Source: Methylobacterium sp. 77 (GTDB taxonomy: Bacteria; Pseudomonadota; Alphaproteobacteria; Rhizobiales; Beijerinckiaceae). From it: a DNA stretch of 64,000 bases. The stretch's first letter is position 1. Every line of letters starts with the position of its first letter. The position numbers were made by a program, and so were the translations under genes. The notes below the pieces were generated by a model. It was not told where the DNA came from. It worked only from the letters and a program-made list of their open reading frames with translations, and did not search any database. The stretch covers positions 1,458,011 to 1,522,010 of the forward strand of contig NZ_KB910516.1 in assembly GCF_000372825.1 (NCBI RefSeq), given 5' to 3'. Positions 41,552 to 51,189 of this stretch are shown one piece after another.

Positions 41552-41938
41552 TCAGCGGGTTTTCCAGGCGTCCCGATCCCGCGCGAACTGGCGCCGCGTC
41601 CGCATCGGCTCCAGATTCGAGAGGGACATCAGGCGATACCCGACCACGAAGAGAGCGAGCGTCACGGCGGCGAATGCGCCTCCGACGACCAGGGACGCGA
41701 TCAGGTCCGAACCGAGGAGGAGCGCCAGCCCTCTGACGGTCGCCACCAGGAGCACCAGCAAGCCCGCCAGGACGAAGAGCGCCGACATCAGGAACAGCGA
41801 GAGCGGAACAGCGATCTGCCTGACCGCCGCCGCGATCTCGGCCTGAAACAGGACGATCTGCTTGGAGAGAAGGATCTGTGTCTCGCCGATCGCATCGCCC
41901 ACGAGGAGCAGGAGGCTCCGGTCATTCCGTTCGCTCAT
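41552..41938 (-). CDS. Phage holin family/DUF1469 membrane protein
   Basis: The 128-residue protein has a soluble N-terminus of about 40 residues (GDAIGETQILLSKQIVLFQA), two hydrophobic segments (LSLFLMSALFVLAGLLVLLV and LIASLVVGGAFAAVTLALFV) and a basic tail. This is the layout of the DUF1469 / holin superfamily III group. These chromosomal proteins are usually not lytic and their role is unclear. It is convergent with gpmA with only seven bases between stops. Confidence 0.75.
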   Translation of the reverse strand: MSERNDRSLLLLVGDAIGETQILLSKQIVLFQAEIAAAVRQIAVPLSLFLMSALFVLAGLLVLLVATVRGLALLLGSDLIASLVVGGAFAAVTLALFVVGYRLMSLSNLEPMRTRRQFARDRDAWKTR

Positions 41939-42519
41939 GCATCCCCTCGCATCGACACATCGCGTCCTGAACGCGGGTGATCCCTAAAAACAGCGCCACA
42001 CCCGCCGGAGCATGAGATAGGACTCCGTGACGGAGCGACAATCGCCGACCGCCGCCGACGATGCGCGACGGGTTCGAGACGGCTCTGCCGGTGTTGCCCA
42101 TCGCCACGCTCGACCTCGCCGAGTCGGTCGCCCCGGCGACGTCGAACTCGCGAACGCTCCGTGCCCCACGGATCGCGGCACGGCCCTGCCTATCGGGCGA
42201 ATCGATCCGCTCCATGGAATTGTGTGCATCGGATTTCGCTGTATGGAAGATATCAATTCCGCGTTGCGCCCATGTCACGCTCTTCGCGGCCCGCAAAATT
42301 CGGCACTGTCGTCATCGACAGGGCGCGAAGGTTGCCATCTTACTTTGTTTGTACCGCCTCCATGGCGCCGTGACTTGATCCCGATCTCCCTCCAACTTGC
42401 GGACCGGCATGGGCAATCCGCTTCGGCACCACTTGTGTAGGAGCAATCGATGGGGCACGCCCCTGGGTGGCATGGATGTCCGGTCGTGAAAGAACCCCTG
42501 ATTCAACCCAGGAGCTTCG
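41939..42519. other. Gene-free 580-base region
   Basis: Several frames are open on both strands, but none has a ribosome-binding site or protein-like composition throughout. The last part (CCCAGGAGCTTCG) is the ribosome-binding site of the LuxR-type gene. The region probably holds promoters for the divergent genes on either side. Confidence 0.4.
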
Positions 42520-43623
42520 ATGTACCTCGATGACGAGACACTCCGCGACATCGAGAATTCCCTGACCCATGCGGCGATTCGGTCGGACAGGTGGGAGGAG
42601 ACGGTGTCCCGGATCGCCTCCGCGACCGGAGCGCGAGGGGTCGTCGCCATTCCATTGAAGGGGCGCGTGCCGGGCCTGCCGATCAGCGCCAGTCTCGAAG
42701 CGTTGGGGGACGGCTATTTTCGCGGCGGCTGGTGGCAGAATGACTACCGGGCGAAAGGGATTCCCAAGCTCCTGACCACCGGTCTGTTCGTCGATCAGGA
42801 TTATGCGACACCGGAAGCGATGCGGTCCGAGCCGTTCTACGCGGACTACCTGAAGCGGCACGGGTTCCAATGGTCGGCCGGCCTGATGGTGGAAGCGGGC
42901 GGCGATGCCTGGGCCATGATGCTGCAGCGGACCATCGAGCAGGGTCCCTATACGCTCAAAGAACAAGCCGCATTGCGCCGGCTGATCGCGCCGCTGAATC
43001 GCGCCGCTCAGCTTGCGCACAGCCTCGGAGAGGCCCGGCTGACCGGTATCGCGGACACTCTGGACACCATGCGGTCGCCGAGCCTGCTTTTGAGCAGGGC
43101 GGGGCGCGTGATACGGATCAGCGCCAGCGCGGAACGGTTCCTCGGCCCTGACCTCGATGTGCGACGGGGCGAACTCATCGTTCCATCCGACGCAGAGACG
43201 ACGGCGAGGCTCCGGTCTCACATCGCGGCAGCCCTATGGTCCGATCTGAAGGTCGCATCACCGGCCTTGGCGCCCGTGATCGTTGATAGGGCGGCCGGTC
43301 GACCCCTCGTTCTTCGCGCCCAGCCTCTCCGCAAAGCCGGTCTGGAATATTTCGACGGTTGCCGCGCCATCCTCACGATCGGTGATCTGAATGAGAGTGG
43401 CAAGGTGGATAGCGGCGTCCTCAGAACGCTATACGGACTGACCCCGAGGGAAGCGGAGCTTTGCCAGGCTCTCGTGGCGGGCTCCAGCGTCAGCGAATCT
43501 TCGGATCGGCTCAAAATGTCGATCCATACGACCCGAGCGCATCTGAAACAGATCTTTGCCAAGACCGACACGTCCAGTCAGACGGGATTGATGATTCTCT
43601 TGAGCCGACACATCGGACTATAG
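42520..43623 (+). CDS. LuxR-type HTH transcriptional regulator
   Basis: The 367-residue protein starts at ATG 42520 behind CCCAGGAGCTTCG. Its last 65 residues form a LuxR/GerE HTH (YGLTPREAELCQALVAGSSV, then a recognition helix in MSIHTTRAHLKQIFAKTDTS). The N-terminal 290 residues resemble the sensor-like part of orphan regulators in Hyphomicrobiales (MYLDDETLRDIENSLTHAAI, RAGRVIRISASAERFLGPDL). No receiver domain or clear PAS motif is seen. Neighbouring genes do not reveal the target. Confidence 0.88.
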   Translation: MYLDDETLRDIENSLTHAAIRSDRWEETVSRIASATGARGVVAIPLKGRVPGLPISASLEALGDGYFRGGWWQNDYRAKGIPKLLTTGLFVDQDYATPEAMRSEPFYADYLKRHGFQWSAGLMVEAGGDAWAMMLQRTIEQGPYTLKEQAALRRLIAPLNRAAQLAHSLGEARLTGIADTLDTMRSPSLLLSRAGRVIRISASAERFLGPDLDVRRGELIVPSDAETTARLRSHIAAALWSDLKVASPALAPVIVDRAAGRPLVLRAQPLRKAGLEYFDGCRAILTIGDLNESGKVDSGVLRTLYGLTPREAELCQALVAGSSVSESSDRLKMSIHTTRAHLKQIFAKTDTSSQTGLMILLSRHIGL

Positions 43624-44105
43624 TTCGTTTTCAGACTATAGTTGTCAATATGATGATCCGTCATGCCAGTCGGTACCGCCGTTACGGGTATGGAATGCTG
43701 CCAATGTCATGGCGCCGAGCCGGGGTTTTCCAGGCGGCGACCGACATGTCGATACGCTCGATGGGCGATCCGGACATTCCCGAGAGTTTGTCGATCCCCC
43801 CCAAATGGGTGATGCGACAGATCGCTTCTTTCCGCTAAGCTTCAAGACGACTGACCGGAACGTTGGGACGACCAACACGAACGGATCGTGCGAGAGGGGC
43901 TGTTGCACGGAGATCGCCATGTGTTCGAGCCGGCTTGCAGCGGAGGATAAGGCACCTCCCCGCCATGCGGCGAGGGTTGCGTTCTGCGACGCGGTCATCG
44001 TCGACGAGGGAGACGTTGCTACGCCGGCGGGCAGCCTGAGCCATCTTCGTGAAAACGCTCAAACAGTGCACTTCCATTCCTTGTCAGACTAACGTGGAGC
44101 GTCGG
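43624..44105. other. Region without a clear gene
   Basis: Short frames exist on both strands, but none is convincing. A plus-strand tail ending PPKWVMRQIASFR near 43838 and a minus-strand frame at 43645-43998 have mixed composition. The GC content is lower than average. Confidence 0.35.
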
Positions 44106-44348
44106 ATGGCCAATCATTATTGCCTCGATCCCTTTGACTCCTATGCGCAGGACGAGGTGTTGGTGATTTTCGAGGGTACGTATCCTCACATTCGATTGCT
44201 GTCGGTGATCGACAAAAACAAGAACGACATTCTTTCCGCCCTCGTGGACGAGCAGCGTCACGACCTGGTCCGCGAGATCGCGGCATTCCACCGTCCGGGC
44301 GTCGGTGACGCAGATGTCGTGGCCTCCGCGGGAGTCTTGGCAGGGTAG
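44106..44348 (+). CDS. Small hypothetical protein
   Basis: ATG 44106 follows GGAGCGTCGG. The 80-residue product (MANHYCLDPFDSYAQDEVLV...) is acidic with a beta-rich first half and a helical middle (NDILSALVDEQRHDLVREIA). It has no signal or membrane segment. The opposite strand is also open here, so the call is tentative. The frame can be extended upstream to 44049. No family recognised. Confidence 0.4.
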   Translation: MANHYCLDPFDSYAQDEVLVIFEGTYPHIRLLSVIDKNKNDILSALVDEQRHDLVREIAAFHRPGVGDADVVASAGVLAG

Positions 44349-44509
44349 GAAATTCTGATCTTTGAGCTTTAGACTTGCCGATTCGTTGCAAGCCAAGGAA
44401 TGGACGGCGGTCGCACTTTACAAGGCCTCGACGGAACCGATAGTGCCGACGAACGGGATCGGGCATCCCGAAAGGCTATTCTGGGCGCATCGTCTCTAAT
44501 GCTGACCGC

Positions 44510-45019
44510 TTAGTTCCGCTTCTCAAGCTGAGGCACCAGATAGAGCGACAACTGCAAGGTCTCCTCCGCCTCGGCATCTGTCGTGAAGCCCAGCCTGCCG
44601 TAAAGGCGGAGTGCAGTGGCTTTCCGATCGACGCTGAGGGTAACCCGATGGAAGCCGAGGCTGCGGACATGGCTGATCGCCTGCTCGAGAAGGCGGCGCC
44701 CGAGGCCGGCGCGTGTCAGATCCGGATTTACGCTGACGCTTGTGACGAAGGCGCAGTTCCGTTCGGGATCGTCGCAATACACGGCGACCAGTCCGACGAG
44801 GGCCGAGCCCGACCACGCCTCGAACCTCTCTGCCCGCGCCACGAGCTTCGCGGCATAGTCGGCCAGTGGCACGCGCTGACCGAGCGGTGGGGTAAAGGCC
44901 GCGTCGCAGGCGGTGAGGTGCGCGAGGACATCGCCTGACCGAGAGCGGTTGCGATGGAATTGCGGCCAATTCCCGGAGTCGGAGGCGATACCGGGCTCGC
45001 GGTGGCGATCCTCAGCCAT
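44510..45019 (-). CDS. GNAT-family N-acetyltransferase
   Basis: The 169-residue protein carries the GNAT core: EAWSGSALVGLVAVYCDDPE, VTSVSVNPDLTRAGLGRRLL (acetyl-CoA pyrophosphate loop, here RAGLGRR) and LGFHRVTLSVDRKATALRLY with LYGRLGF. It would acetylate an amine, plausibly an amino-sugar intermediate, given the upstream aminotransferase and methyltransferase genes. It is the last gene of the six-gene minus-strand operon, starting 21 bases after the methyltransferase stop. Confidence 0.85.
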   Translation of the reverse strand: MAEDRHREPGIASDSGNWPQFHRNRSRSGDVLAHLTACDAAFTPPLGQRVPLADYAAKLVARAERFEAWSGSALVGLVAVYCDDPERNCAFVTSVSVNPDLTRAGLGRRLLEQAISHVRSLGFHRVTLSVDRKATALRLYGRLGFTTDAEAEETLQLSLYLVPQLEKRN

Positions 45020-45040
45020 GTTACTGATCGCCGTCGATGC

Positions 45041-45781
45041 TCAGCCGTCGCCGCGTTCGCAGATCAGATAGATGCTGGCGGTCAGATCCGGGTACTGATT
45101 TCCCAGTTGATAGCAGCCTTCGACATAGGCGTCGGAGATGATGCCGGCGGCCAGCGCAGCGTCGAACTGGTAGTTCGCCAAGGCTTTGAAGATCAGGCCA
45201 CCGCGATGCAATGTCGAGAGACCGGCTGCGCGGGTCGCTCGTTCCAGCGTATCGAAAGAGAACGTGTTCCGATGCCCGTTCGCCGCCTCCGCCGGCGTCA
45301 CGGCGCTGTTGTGCGAAATGAGTCCCATCTTTACGGCGATCTGCCGCGATGGCGCATTCGCGTTGGGAACCAAGAGGAACAGGCGTCCGGTGGGGGAAAG
45401 CCAGCGCTCGATCCGGCGCAGGACCAGCACGGGATCGTCGAGGTGTTCGAGCGTGTTGATCAGGAAGATCGCATCGAATGTCTCCTCCAGCGCCAGATCC
45501 TCGAATGTCGAGCAGAGGAAGCGGGGACCGTCGCCCAGGCGATGCCGTGCGGCATCGACGAGGGTCTGAGCAGCCTCGACCACCGTCAGATCGGGATAAA
45601 GTCCGGCCAGCCATTCGGTCGATTCGCCCTGGTAGCACCCGAGTTCGAGGGCGCGGCCGGATGGCAGGAATGGTGCGAAGGCTCGCATCATGTAGCGCCG
45701 GGTAATCGCGTCGAAGTCGTAATTGTAGCGCCGGTCGCCCATCTGCGCCGCCTCGCGGTCGTAGTCGCGCAGTTCGCTCAT
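45041..45781 (-). CDS. Class I SAM-dependent methyltransferase
   Basis: The 246-residue protein has the class I motif I GRALELGCYQGESTEWLAGL, the acidic post-I strand (DLTVVEAA), and motif segments EETFDAIFLINTLEHLDDPV and PTGRLFLLVPNANAPSRQIA. It most resembles Methyltransf_23-type enzymes found in sugar and surface-glycan clusters. Its ATG overlaps the stop of the PhyH-like gene (ATGA). A sugar or glycan O- or N-methyl acceptor is likely from context, but not shown. Confidence 0.88.
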   Translation of the reverse strand: MSELRDYDREAAQMGDRRYNYDFDAITRRYMMRAFAPFLPSGRALELGCYQGESTEWLAGLYPDLTVVEAAQTLVDAARHRLGDGPRFLCSTFEDLALEETFDAIFLINTLEHLDDPVLVLRRIERWLSPTGRLFLLVPNANAPSRQIAVKMGLISHNSAVTPAEAANGHRNTFSFDTLERATRAAGLSTLHRGGLIFKALANYQFDAALAAGIISDAYVEGCYQLGNQYPDLTASIYLICERGDG

Positions 45782-46575
45782 CCCTGGTCCGCCTTGTAGA
45801 GCCGCTTTGCGGCCGGCTGATAGAATTCTTCGTACGACACGGGCACCATCGCGTTGAAGCCGAGCAACTGGCGCATCCGGGGCGAGGCCGCCTCACCGTA
45901 ATCACGGCCGAGGAAACGGGGATAGTCCATCTGCTGCTTCACGAAGGCCCGGCTGAAGCTGAGCGTCAGCGCGGTGCGGATCGTGTCGGTGCGGTTGCTG
46001 CCGGCTGCGTGCCACAGGTTCGAATCGAACAGCACGATGCTGCCGGCAGGCCCGACGAGGCGATCGGATTCCGCCCAGAACACGTCCTCCGGCGGAGGCG
46101 TCGGCGAATGGTGCGAGCCGGACAGGACGTGCGTGGCGCCGTTCTCGGTGGTGAAGGGATCGACCATGACCAGCATGTTCAGCATCAACCGCAGGTCGCC
46201 CCCGAACGTACGCACGTCGCGATGGATGCGGTGGAGATAGCTCGTCGCCGCCGGTCCGACGCTGGCTGGGTTGAACGCATGGAGGATGTAGGCGTCGCCG
46301 CCGAAATAATGCGCGACCAGGGTATCGACCCAGTCTCGTTCCAGGAAGCCGTCGAGGGCCGCGTACTGACCCACGGAATGATGGGCCGTCCCATCGGGCG
46401 AGGCGGTCGCGCCCCCTTCGACCTGGCGCCGGCCGCAATCGTCGACGGTCTTCAGCACGGCTGTGCGGATGGCCGCCAGGTCCTCGGCGGGAACGATACC
46501 TTCGAGCAGGACCCAACCCTTGCGCTGGAACTGCTCGTCGAACCAATCAATGTCGCGTGCGGCGGGACCGGCCAT
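45778..46575 (-). CDS. Phytanoyl-CoA dioxygenase (PhyH) family oxygenase
   Basis: The 265-residue protein is a PhyH-type Fe(II)/2-oxoglutarate dioxygenase. The iron-binding facial triad is visible as HRD in LHRIHRDVRTFGGDLRL and the distal His in LFDSNLWHAAGSNRTDTIRT, where the Arg for 2-oxoglutarate follows. DPFTTENGATHVLSGSHHSP is the typical substrate-loop segment. Family members hydroxylate diverse small molecules. Within the operon it may hydroxylate a sugar nucleotide or lipid precursor (inference). Confidence 0.87.
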   Translation of the reverse strand: MAGPAARDIDWFDEQFQRKGWVLLEGIVPAEDLAAIRTAVLKTVDDCGRRQVEGGATASPDGTAHHSVGQYAALDGFLERDWVDTLVAHYFGGDAYILHAFNPASVGPAATSYLHRIHRDVRTFGGDLRLMLNMLVMVDPFTTENGATHVLSGSHHSPTPPPEDVFWAESDRLVGPAGSIVLFDSNLWHAAGSNRTDTIRTALTLSFSRAFVKQQMDYPRFLGRDYGEAASPRMRQLLGFNAMVPVSYEEFYQPAAKRLYKADQG

Positions 46576-46604
46576 ATCTCATTCCTCAAGCTGAAGCGTT
46601 TCGG

Positions 46605-47423
46605 TCAGGCAGCCGCGGATGCGCACCGCGGTGCCGGGAGGGCCGCAGGCTCACCGAGGCTCTGGGAGGCAGGACCCGGCCCTTCCCCGACGAGGAGGTC
46701 GTAGCTTTCGGTCAGCATGGCCCTAAGCGACGGTCGCGGGGTGAACATCATGACGTCAATGATCGACAGCCAGGGCACGAAGGGACGAGGGCCCTGGTCA
46801 TAGGCGACGGGCCGGGCACGGAGGAAGCGCAAGGCGATCCCGCGCCGCGCGAACGCGACGGGATCATAGAGCGCCGTGCCGCCGATCGGATTGATGTAGC
46901 TCGTCGCGCCGAGCCGCTCGCAGAGGCCGAGGACGCGATCCTGACAGCGCAGGTCCGTGTCGCCTTCGATCTCCGAGGCGATACGGATCGGCGTGTCGAT
47001 CCCCAGATGCGCACAGGTTCGGACCAGCGCATTCCTCAGGTGGTCGAAGAGAGTGGCGCCCTGGTAGCGCAGGGCCGATTCGACCAGCGGCATGGTCTCG
47101 TCGACATGCGGGGCACGCCGATAGGCCTGAGCGATCTGGGCGCAGAGCCTGTCCGGCGCGTAGCTCGCCGCCACCCGGCGCTCGCGGATGTCGAGATGGT
47201 CGCCATCCTTCTCGAGCGGCAGGGTGAAGACGATCGGCTCGCCATCACGAAGGTAGCGGTTGCGGTTGATCCAGCCCTTCTTGGTATATTTCGCCGTGTC
47301 GTAGATCACGAACTCATCGACGGCCGCGATCAACTGAAAATAGCCGATATAGGGAAACAGGTAAGGCTGCATGATCGCCACTGCGGACGGACGTGCCGCG
47401 GCCGAAGGCGCGGTCGCCGTCAT
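46605..47423 (-). CDS. WbqC-like family protein
   Basis: Starting at ATG 47423 (overlapping the DegT stop), the 272-residue protein shows the WbqC hallmark MQPYLFPYIGYFQLIAAVDE followed by VIYDTAKYTKKGWINRNRYL, and SYINPIGGTALYDPVAFARR. WbqC-like proteins occur in O-antigen and surface-polysaccharide loci; their biochemical role is undefined, possibly acyl or amino-acyl modification of amino sugars. Its place beside a DegT aminotransferase is typical. Confidence 0.88.
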   Translation of the reverse strand: MTATAPSAAARPSAVAIMQPYLFPYIGYFQLIAAVDEFVIYDTAKYTKKGWINRNRYLRDGEPIVFTLPLEKDGDHLDIRERRVAASYAPDRLCAQIAQAYRRAPHVDETMPLVESALRYQGATLFDHLRNALVRTCAHLGIDTPIRIASEIEGDTDLRCQDRVLGLCERLGATSYINPIGGTALYDPVAFARRGIALRFLRARPVAYDQGPRPFVPWLSIIDVMMFTPRPSLRAMLTESYDLLVGEGPGPASQSLGEPAALPAPRCASAAA

Positions 47424-48718
47424 GGATTGGCGATCCGCGCAACGATGCGTGCCACGACCGCTTCGTCCAAGTCCGGATAGATCGGCAGGCACAGCACCCG
47501 GTCGGCGGCCGCTGCCGCCACGGGGAGGTGCTCGCGCCGGGCGGAGGGCAGCGTCCGATACATCGGGTATTCGGAGATGAGCGGGTAGAAGTAGCGCCGC
47601 GGATGGATCCCCTCGCGCTTGAGGGCGTCGATGAGCGCCTCGCGACCGATCGGGTAGTCGGGTCCGAGCAGAATCGGGAAGTAGGCGCAGTTCGCCGCGT
47701 CCTCGCCGGCCGTATCGATGCAACGGACGCCGCGGACCTCGCGAAGCCCCTCCCGATACGCCGCGTCGATGGCCTGTCGGCGCGTCAGGGCGGCGTCGAC
47801 ATGGTTGAGCTGAACCAAGCCGAGGGCCGCATTCATCTCGCTCATCTTGCCGTTGAGGCCCACATCCACGACAGATGTCTCGCCGTCGTGGCCGAAGTTC
47901 TTGAGCTTGTCGATCTGATCCTTTCGAACTGGATCGGCACAGATGATGGCACCGCCCTCGAAGGTGTTGAACACCTTCGTCGCATGAAAGCTCAGGACCG
48001 ACAGGTCGCCGTAGTTCAGAACACTGCGGCCCTTATAGCGCACGCCGAAGGCGTGGGCCGCGTCGTAGACCACCTTGAGCCCATGGGCCTTGGCGATCGC
48101 GTCGATCGCCTCGACGTCGCAGGGATGGCCGTAGCAATGCACGGGCAGGATCGCGCTGGTGCGCGGCGTGATGGCGGCTTCGATGCGGGCCGGATCGAGG
48201 TTCAACGTGACGGGATCGACATCGACGAAGACGGGGATAAGCCCGCACCAAAGCAAGGCGTGGGACGTCGCGACGAAGGAATAAGGGGTCGTGATCACCT
48301 CGCCCGATAGTCCCAGCGCCCTCAACGCCACCATCAGCGCCGTGGTCGCATTGTTGAACAGGGCGACCTGCGGAACGCCGAGATAGTCGCGGAGACGTCC
48401 CTCCAGCTCCTGATGAAAGGGGCCGCCATTGGTCAGAGTCCGCGTCTTCCAGATGCGCCGCAGAAGTGGTTCGACTTCCTCGAACGGGGGCAGGAATGGA
48501 CGCGTGACGTAGATGGGCCCGTCCGTCGCGCTCCCCGCGTCGCCGGCGCCGCTCGGACCGGGCGTGGCGGCGGCGAGCGCGGCCGTCTCGAGGATCCGTC
48601 CGAATTCCTGCTCCAGCCTCTGCAGCGTGGTCTGGATCGGCGTCAGCGCGACGCCCTGCGGATCGTGCGAAGGGCCGTCGTCGAGGGCGGGCGTGGATTT
48701 AGGCAGAGCGGTTGTCAT
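47420..48718 (-). CDS. DegT/DnrJ/EryC1 aminotransferase
   Basis: I chose ATG 48718; it overlaps the upstream gene by 20 bases. The 432-residue protein has an N-terminal extension of about 70 residues before the PLP domain. The PLP segments are GVPQVALFNNATTALMVALR, HCYGHPCDVEAIDAIAKAHG, VYDAAHAFG and LSVLSFHATKVFNTFEGGAI with the Schiff-base Lys in FHATK. Such enzymes transaminate keto-sugar nucleotides. It implies that the operon makes an amino-deoxy sugar. Confidence 0.92.
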   Translation of the reverse strand: MTTALPKSTPALDDGPSHDPQGVALTPIQTTLQRLEQEFGRILETAALAAATPGPSGAGDAGSATDGPIYVTRPFLPPFEEVEPLLRRIWKTRTLTNGGPFHQELEGRLRDYLGVPQVALFNNATTALMVALRALGLSGEVITTPYSFVATSHALLWCGLIPVFVDVDPVTLNLDPARIEAAITPRTSAILPVHCYGHPCDVEAIDAIAKAHGLKVVYDAAHAFGVRYKGRSVLNYGDLSVLSFHATKVFNTFEGGAIICADPVRKDQIDKLKNFGHDGETSVVDVGLNGKMSEMNAALGLVQLNHVDAALTRRQAIDAAYREGLREVRGVRCIDTAGEDAANCAYFPILLGPDYPIGREALIDALKREGIHPRRYFYPLISEYPMYRTLPSARREHLPVAAAAADRVLCLPIYPDLDEAVVARIVARIANP

Positions 48719-50852
48719 CGACCCAGCGCCTCCACATCGCACGGAACGCGTCACCGATGTCGGCGGCCAGGCGCGCATGATCCATCAGGGGGCTCGCGAG
48801 CATGCGCGCACGCAGTCCGGCACGGAGATCCCGCAGTCGATCGGGATCTCGCGCGAGGTCCAGCGCACAGGCGGCATAGGCCTCCGGAGTCTCGGCCACG
48901 AGTTCCTCGAGTCCGACGGCCGTCAGAACCGCCGCGCCAGCGCTCGCAACGGCGCTGTCTCCCCGCAAGGTGACGAAGGGGACCCCCATATAGAGCGTGT
49001 CGCAACTCGTCGTTCCGCCATTGTAGGGGAACGAGTCCAGCGCGATGTCGATCTCGTGATAGAGCGCGAAGTAACCGGTCGAGACCCGCGGATGCAGGCG
49101 CACCCGGTCGAGCGGCAATCCGGCTTTCGCCAGGCGCTCCTCGACCTCGGTCAGGATGTCGGGCTCACCGACATCCGCGATGACCATGAAAAGGCGCGCA
49201 TCGGGAAGTGCGTGAAGCATGCCGGCCCAGGTCTGCAACGCCCGGTCGCTGATCTTCTCGAAGCGATTCAACACGCCGAAGGTGACGTAGCCGTTGTCCT
49301 CGAACGGCGCGCGGCCGCGCACCTCCGGAGGATCGCCGCGCAGCTGGTAGGTCGCCGAGACTCCGGGCAACCGCCAGAGCGCCTCGGTGTGCATGGCCTC
49401 CGACAGGCCGGGGCGGTCGTGCACCCGGTCGGTCAGGCGGTAATCGATGGCCCGCAATCCCGTGGTCGCGGGATGACCGATCCAGGTCACCTGAACCGGC
49501 GCCGGCTTGCGCGCGAAGACCGCCAACCTGTGGCCGGCGCTATGCCCCGACAGATCGACGAGGATGTCGATGGCATCCGCTTCGATGAGATCCGCGACCG
49601 CGTCGTCGCTCATTCCCGACACGTTGTGCCACCCGTCGAACAACGTGCGCAGGGAGGCCGAAATCTCGTCCTCCTTGGCGCGTGTCATGTAGGCGCGCAC
49701 GTCCAATCGGGTCCGGTCCAAGTGCCGGAGAAACGGCTCGATGAACCGGGCGACGGCATGGGTATACAGATCGCCGGAGACGAACCCGATGCGCAGCCTC
49801 CGTTCGAGGTTCCGGTCGTTGGCGAAAGGGCGCCGCCTCAGGAAGGGCTCGGCGAAGCGGAGACCGAAGGCCCTGGCGTCGGCGGCGTAGTCGACGGCCG
49901 AAACGCCCTCGGCGTAGAGCTTCGCGAACAGGCGGTTGGAATGGGCCGCCATGTTGGACGGGTCGAGGGCGAGCGCCCGATCGAAGCTGTCGATCGCCTC
50001 GGGCAGATGGCCGAGGCTCTTCAGGCTGGAGCCGAGATTGATGTAGGCACCGACGAAGCCGGGATCGAGCGCGATCGCCTGCCGCGCGTGGCTCACCGCC
50101 AAGCCGTGGCGCGAAATCCTCTCGAGCACGCCGGAGAAGTTCGAATGCGCGAGGGCGAGATCCGGAGCGAGCGCGATGGCCTTCTCCAGTGCCCAGATGG
50201 CACCGCCATGGTCTTCCATTCGGGCCAGGATCGCGCCGAGGCTGCTGAGATAGGAGCCATTTTCCGGCTCGCGGTCGATCACGATGCTGAAGAGATCGAA
50301 GGCCTGTTGCAGGCGACCCGTCTGCGCTGCGACGACCCCTGCCAGATAGGTCGCGCCCGAATGCGTCTCGTCGAGAGCGAGGACGAAATTCAGCAACGTC
50401 TCCGAGGCGGGAAAATCGTGCGTGTCGAAGCGCGCCTGTGCCAGGGACATGGCATGGCCGAGGACGTCTTTGAAGGTGGATCGCGACTCGTCGTCGGACA
50501 GGCCCCGATCCCGGAAGCGCTCCATCAAGGCATGCGCTTCGCCGACCCGATCCACCTCCAGAAGCGCACCGACCAGGGCGAACCAGTAAGCCGGCCGTTC
50601 GGGCGCGGCCCTCAGGGCGGAGACGAAATGCGGGATCGCCGGCCCGGGCGACTCGGTCTTACAGGTGAGGAGACCGAGATGGTAATGCGCGCTGGCATCC
50701 CCCGGGGACAGTTCGAGCGCGAGCTGGAGGTTCCGGTTCGCCTTCTGGAAGCGGCCCGCCGCCAGATGCGCGTTCGCTTTGGCGAGATAGCGACCGATGG
50801 GTTCCAGGGAGCGTGGGCGCTCGACCGTGCGCGTTCTGCGGTGTTCGAGCAT
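48699..50852 (-). CDS. TPR protein with O-GlcNAc transferase (SPINDLY-type) domain
   Basis: The 717-residue protein starts at ATG 50852 behind GAGAGGCTGGAC. Residues 20-330 are tetratricopeptide repeats (SPGDASAHYHLGLLTCKTES, DPGFVGAYINLGSSLKSLGH). Residues 345-700 form the GT41 catalytic region: LRIGFVSGDLYTHAVARFIE, QVTWIGHPATTGLRAIDYRL, YVTFGVLNRFEKISDRALQT and DSFPYNGGTTSCDTLYMGVP. Bacterial homologues often glycosylate flagellin or other surface proteins. It is the first gene of the operon, so the sugar made by the downstream enzymes may be its donor. Confidence 0.92.
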   Translation of the reverse strand: MLEHRRTRTVERPRSLEPIGRYLAKANAHLAAGRFQKANRNLQLALELSPGDASAHYHLGLLTCKTESPGPAIPHFVSALRAAPERPAYWFALVGALLEVDRVGEAHALMERFRDRGLSDDESRSTFKDVLGHAMSLAQARFDTHDFPASETLLNFVLALDETHSGATYLAGVVAAQTGRLQQAFDLFSIVIDREPENGSYLSSLGAILARMEDHGGAIWALEKAIALAPDLALAHSNFSGVLERISRHGLAVSHARQAIALDPGFVGAYINLGSSLKSLGHLPEAIDSFDRALALDPSNMAAHSNRLFAKLYAEGVSAVDYAADARAFGLRFAEPFLRRRPFANDRNLERRLRIGFVSGDLYTHAVARFIEPFLRHLDRTRLDVRAYMTRAKEDEISASLRTLFDGWHNVSGMSDDAVADLIEADAIDILVDLSGHSAGHRLAVFARKPAPVQVTWIGHPATTGLRAIDYRLTDRVHDRPGLSEAMHTEALWRLPGVSATYQLRGDPPEVRGRAPFEDNGYVTFGVLNRFEKISDRALQTWAGMLHALPDARLFMVIADVGEPDILTEVEERLAKAGLPLDRVRLHPRVSTGYFALYHEIDIALDSFPYNGGTTSCDTLYMGVPFVTLRGDSAVASAGAAVLTAVGLEELVAETPEAYAACALDLARDPDRLRDLRAGLRARMLASPLMDHARLAADIGDAFRAMWRRWVDDNRSA

Positions 50853-51189
50853 GTCCAGCCTCTCGTGCCTCCGAAAAGTATTGAGCTATACTTAACAAAT
50901 CGTTAACATTCGTTTTGATCAGATAAGGATAGGACATGCCCGTTGTCCGATGAGTCTATTGAGGCGTGGGTTAAAGGCATGGCGATAAATCCAGTCGATT
51001 TTGTCTGCCGATACTGAATTTCTGCGCCTCGACATTGAAGAGGACGTCCGCATGGCCGGGGACTGCGTCACCGCCATATGGTCAGGCGGGGGGGCGTCAG
51101 GCTTCCACGGGCCTCGCCGCTATATGGCTGTCCCGATCTTCGGGAATTGGTCGCATCGGTTTCCGGCCGTCGCGCGCTAGCTCCCGGCG
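50853..51189. other. Divergent intergenic region
   Basis: No gene is supportable. An A/T-rich stretch (TATACTTAACAAATCGTTAAC, about 50888-50908) just upstream of the glycosylation operon contains the short inverted repeat GTTAACGATTTGTTAAG on the minus strand and probably its promoter. Confidence 0.4.

Noticed and set aside
41552..41938. Prophage lysis holin
   Set aside because: Although DUF1469 proteins are labelled holin family, there is no endolysin or phage gene nearby, and such chromosomal copies are common.
48513..50906. 797-codon plus-strand frame opposite the OGT gene
   Set aside because: Antisense shadow; the minus strand carries TPR and GT41 motifs.
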